Assembly (NCBI GenBank): GCA_041485165.1
Contig: JBGPJC010000145.1
Coordinates: forward strand, 1 to 8,280
Origin: JAAFGT01 sp041485165
GTDB lineage: Bacteria > Acidobacteriota > Terriglobia > Acidiferrales > UBA7541
Length of the DNA: 8,280 bases
Reading direction: 5' to 3'
Below are positions 5,979 through 8,280 of the stretch, in pieces. Numbering within the stretch: the first letter of the stretch is position 1; the number at the start of each line of letters is the position of its first letter. The notes below the pieces were generated by a model that was not told where the DNA came from, ran no database searches, and worked only from the letters and a program-made list of their open reading frames with translations. The position numbers and the translations under genes are program-made.

Positions 5979-6118
5979 GGCACTCCCGCCCGCCATGCGG
6001 GCCGCCTTCGGAGCGGCCCCATCGCCGATGTTCTTGAGTGTCTTTCTGCTTTGGGAAACACAACTGTGGCCAGGCGCCCCGCGGGCTGGAGAGGGTTTAG
6101 AATGGGATTGGACCAGGG
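5979..6118 (+). other. Intergenic spacer and leader upstream of rel
   Basis: This 140-bp stretch lies between the operon terminator and rel, so the rel promoter should be here. The best -10-like hexamer is TAGAAT (6098-6103), but nothing resembling TTGACA sits 16-18 bp upstream, so I do not call it a promoter. The first 40 bases hold overlapping inverted repeats. No RNA gene or ORF is convincing. Confidence 0.55.
5989..6019 (+). repeat. Overlapping inverted repeats, one with a UUCG tetraloop
   Basis: GGGCCGC (5999-6005) pairs with GCGGCCC (6013-6019). An inner C-G pair (6006, 6011) closes a UUCG loop, leaving A6012 bulged. Just upstream, CCCGC (5989-5993) can pair with GCGGG (5997-6001) around CAT. 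The two stems share 5999-6001 and so compete. No T-run follows. The function is unknown; it could be a repetitive extragenic palindrome or a leader structure. Confidence 0.5.
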
Positions 6119-8280
6119 ATGAATCAGGCAGGCAAGCCGTTCTCGAATCTCGCGGCCAAGCGCGCCATTGATCTGCGCTTTGTCGAGCTTCTCGACAAGC
6201 TTCGCCGCAACCGCCCGGGCGACGACAGCGATCTACTTCGCCGCGCGTATGATTTTGCCGCCGAACAGCATCAGTCCCAATTCCGTGAATCCGGCGAGCC
6301 CTACCTCTCTCACCCTCTCGAGGTGGCACATCTGCTCGCGGACATGAAGCTCGATGCCACAGCGCTTTCCGCTGCGCTTCTCCACGACGTCGTCGAAGAC
6401 ACGAAGATTCCCATCGCGGAAATTGCGGAACAGTTCGGCCCCGATGTCGCCCGCATTGTCGAGGGCGCAACGAAGATCAGCCGCCTCAACCTCCTCGCCC
6501 CAGAAGCCCGCCAGGCCGAAAACGTCCGCAAAATGCTGCTGGCAATGGTTAACGATGTTCGCGTCGTTCTCGTCAAGCTGGCGGACCGGCTGCACAACAT
6601 GCGCACCCTTCACTATCTCGCCCCGGAGCGCCAGGAGCGCATCGCCCGAGAGACTCTCGAAATCTATGCCCCGGTGGCCAACCGGCTGGGCATGGGCTTG
6701 ATGCGCGGCGAACTGGAAGATCTAGCGTTCAGCTACCTGGAGCCCGCCTCTTACCTTGAATTGCAGAAGAAAGTCGATTCCAAAGGAAAGGTTTTCGAAA
6801 AATTTCTCACCGGGGTACAGGACGTCATCCGCGAAAAAATGGTGGAGAACGGCCTCCCCGCGGAAGTCCAGGGCCGCACCAAGCGCCTGTACTCGATTTA
6901 CCAGAAAATTCAGCGACAGCAGCGGCCGGTCGATCAGATCTACGACTTGCTCGCCGTCCGGGTGGTCACCGATACGGTGAGGAATTGTTATGCCGCCCTG
7001 GGCGTGATTCATCAGCTCTGGCGGCCCGTGCCCGGGCGTTTCAAGGACTACATCGCCATGCCCCGGCCAAACCTATATCAGTCGCTGCACACCACCGTCA
7101 TCCACGCCGGGCAGTCTTTCGAGGTTCAAATTCGCACGCAGGAAATGCACCGCATCGCCGAAGAAGGCGTTGCCGCGCATTGGAAATACAAAGACGGCCG
7201 CGAAGTCCCCGACGCCGCCGATCAACGCATCGTCTGGATGCGCCAGTTGATCGAGTGGGTGCGCGAGATGGCGGAGCCCAGCGAGTTCCTCTCCACGCTC
7301 CGTGTGGATTTATATCCCGACGAAGTGTACACCTTCACGCCCAAGGGCCTTGTCGTCGTGCTTCCGCGCGGGGCCACCGCGGTGGATTTCGCTTACGCCA
7401 TTCATACCGAGGTCGGCAATCAGTGCGTCGGCGCCAAGGTGAATGGACAGATCGTTCCCCTGCGCCACGCGCTGGGCAATGGGGATGTCATCGAAGTCCT
7501 GACGCAGAAGGGCCACGCCCCTAGCCGCGACTGGCTCACGTTCGTCCGAACGTCGCGCGCCCGCAGCAAGATCCGCCAGTGGATCAATCTCCACGAGCGT
7601 CGTGAAGCCACCGAAGTCGGCCGCCGCTTGCTCGAGAAGGAAGCTCGCCAGTGCGGCCTCAGTTTGAAAAAGATTCGCGATGAAGATCTGCAGCGCGTGG
7701 CCAACGAATACGGCTGCGCCCGCGCCGAAGATCTTTACGCCGAACTCGGTTACGGCAAATGGTCCGCCCGCCAGGTCCTTGGGAAGGCGACCGGCCAGGA
7801 TCTCGTCGAGAAGCCGGAAGAAAAGCCGCCGAAGCTCGTCTCCACCGTCAAGCGCATGCTCGGCATTCACGACGCCGCCATTCTCGTGCGCGGCCACGAT
7901 GACCTGATGGTTTTTCGCTCGAAGTGTTGTAATCCGATTCCCGGCGACGACATCGTCGGCTACGTCACCCGTGGCCGCGGCGTCGCCGTCCACAGCACTT
8001 CCTGCCCCAATGTCCAGAATCTCCTCTACGAAACGGAACGACGCATCGCCGTCGAGTGGGCCACCGCCACCGCCGCCACGTTCCCAGTCCGCCTCCGCAT
8101 TCTTACCGAAGACCGCCCCGGGATGCTCGCGGACATTACGGGAATCATCAGCGAAGCGCAGGCGAATATCCGGCACCTCGAAAGCAGCGGCGAAAATCTC
8201 CGCGCGCGAATCGAAGTGGCCCTCGACGTTATCGATCGCAAGCAGCTCGAGCGCATTCTCGCGGCCATCAAACGCGTCCC
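6119..8280 (+). CDS. rel: Bifunctional (p)ppGpp synthetase/hydrolase, Rel/SpoT family (3' end outside window)
   Basis: The enzyme makes (p)ppGpp from ATP and GDP/GTP and also hydrolyses it, controlling the stringent response. The window holds 720 codons; relatives are usually about 720-760 residues, so little is missing. An HD hydrolase domain (about 40-190) carries His51, His65 and an intact HDVVEDT (89-95), which is degenerate in synthetase-only RelA. The synthetase domain (about 235-360) has RFKD (307-310), YQSLHTT (320-326) and EVQIRT (335-340). RFKD is the bifunctional-type form, against the acidic form of RelA. A TGS domain starts at VYTFTP (403-408). A Cys-rich zinc-finger-like domain has Cys603, Cys604, His625 and Cys629 (CCNPIPGDD, SCPN). 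An ACT domain starts near 655 (RILTEDRPGMLADITGIISE). ATG 6119 is the first possible start after an in-frame TAG at 6098. Its RBS is poor (AGGG nearly touching the ATG), so the exact start is less certain than the product. It is transcribed separately from the operon before it. Confidence 0.96.
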   Translation, partial: MNQAGKPFSNLAAKRAIDLRFVELLDKLRRNRPGDDSDLLRRAYDFAAEQHQSQFRESGEPYLSHPLEVAHLLADMKLDATALSAALLHDVVEDTKIPIAEIAEQFGPDVARIVEGATKISRLNLLAPEARQAENVRKMLLAMVNDVRVVLVKLADRLHNMRTLHYLAPERQERIARETLEIYAPVANRLGMGLMRGELEDLAFSYLEPASYLELQKKVDSKGKVFEKFLTGVQDVIREKMVENGLPAEVQGRTKRLYSIYQKIQRQQRPVDQIYDLLAVRVVTDTVRNCYAALGVIHQLWRPVPGRFKDYIAMPRPNLYQSLHTTVIHAGQSFEVQIRTQEMHRIAEEGVAAHWKYKDGREVPDAADQRIVWMRQLIEWVREMAEPSEFLSTLRVDLYPDEVYTFTPKGLVVVLPRGATAVDFAYAIHTEVGNQCVGAKVNGQIVPLRHALGNGDVIEVLTQKGHAPSRDWLTFVRTSRARSKIRQWINLHERREATEVGRRLLEKEARQCGLSLKKIRDEDLQRVANEYGCARAEDLYAELGYGKWSARQVLGKATGQDLVEKPEEKPPKLVSTVKRMLGIHDAAILVRGHDDLMVFRSKCCNPIPGDDIVGYVTRGRGVAVHSTSCPNVQNLLYETERRIAVEWATATAATFPVRLRILTEDRPGMLADITGIISEAQANIRHLESSGENLRARIEVALDVIDRKQLERILAAIKRV

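Noticed and set aside
7061..7084. Leu in place of the Gly seen in some Rel enzymes before YQSLHT (residue 319)
   Set aside because: This position varies in the family (Gly, Met, Leu and others occur), and the substrate-stacking Tyr320 is intact, so it is not evidence of altered activity.
7310..8176. 288-codon open frame on the - strand opposite rel
   Set aside because: It lies opposite the TGS-to-ACT part of rel, whose sense-strand domains are unmistakable. No RBS or family resemblance supports the antisense frame.
1..8280. CRISPR, transposon, phage, toxin-antitoxin or biosynthetic cluster
   Set aside because: I found no direct-repeat array, transposase-like frame, terminal repeats, tRNA-like structure or small toxin gene pair. 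Nearly all the sequence is explained by housekeeping and envelope genes.

Overview
The window reads as one stretch of GC-rich chromosome (around 60% G+C by eye) with every supportable gene on the + strand. It looks like a Gram-negative, diderm bacterium, because it encodes an ExbB/ExbD/TonB energy-transduction set and a probable lipoprotein. The gene order secD-secF-tonB-exbB-exbD-exbD-exbD-TPR, the enlarged SecF, the glycine-rich TonB linker and a bifunctional Rel fit Acidobacteriota, perhaps a Solibacter/Bryobacter-type lineage. That placement is inference from gene content, not from a database comparison.

Layout. Bases 1-561 hold the C-terminal third or so of SecD. After a 274-bp gap with two inverted repeats comes SecF (836-2059). 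The Shine-Dalgarno of a TonB-family protein (2063-2809) lies inside the last two codons of secF. An ExbB/TolQ/MotA-type channel protein (2896-3621) follows, then three ExbD/TolR-type proteins in a row (3625-4080, 4109-4537, 4615-5037); the last two are clear tandem duplicates. A probable TPR lipoprotein (5099-5920) closes the run. A textbook intrinsic terminator (5937-5978) ends the operon. After a 140-bp spacer with compact hairpins comes an almost complete bifunctional (p)ppGpp synthetase/hydrolase, Rel/SpoT type (6119 to the window end).

How the genes fit together. SecDF uses the proton motive force to pull translocating proteins out of the Sec channel on the periplasmic side. ExbB-ExbD uses the same force to energise TonB, which drives outer-membrane transport. 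The operon therefore groups two proton-driven machines serving the cell envelope, plus a TPR protein of unknown role. Rel is downstream of the terminator and is probably a separate transcription unit.

I see no tRNA, rRNA, CRISPR array, insertion sequence, phage gene or clear sign of recent transfer. I did not find a strikingly new system. The points most worth a second look are the three ExbD paralogues with a hairpin abutting the RBS of the third, the large insertion in the SecF periplasmic domain, and the structured secD-secF gap.
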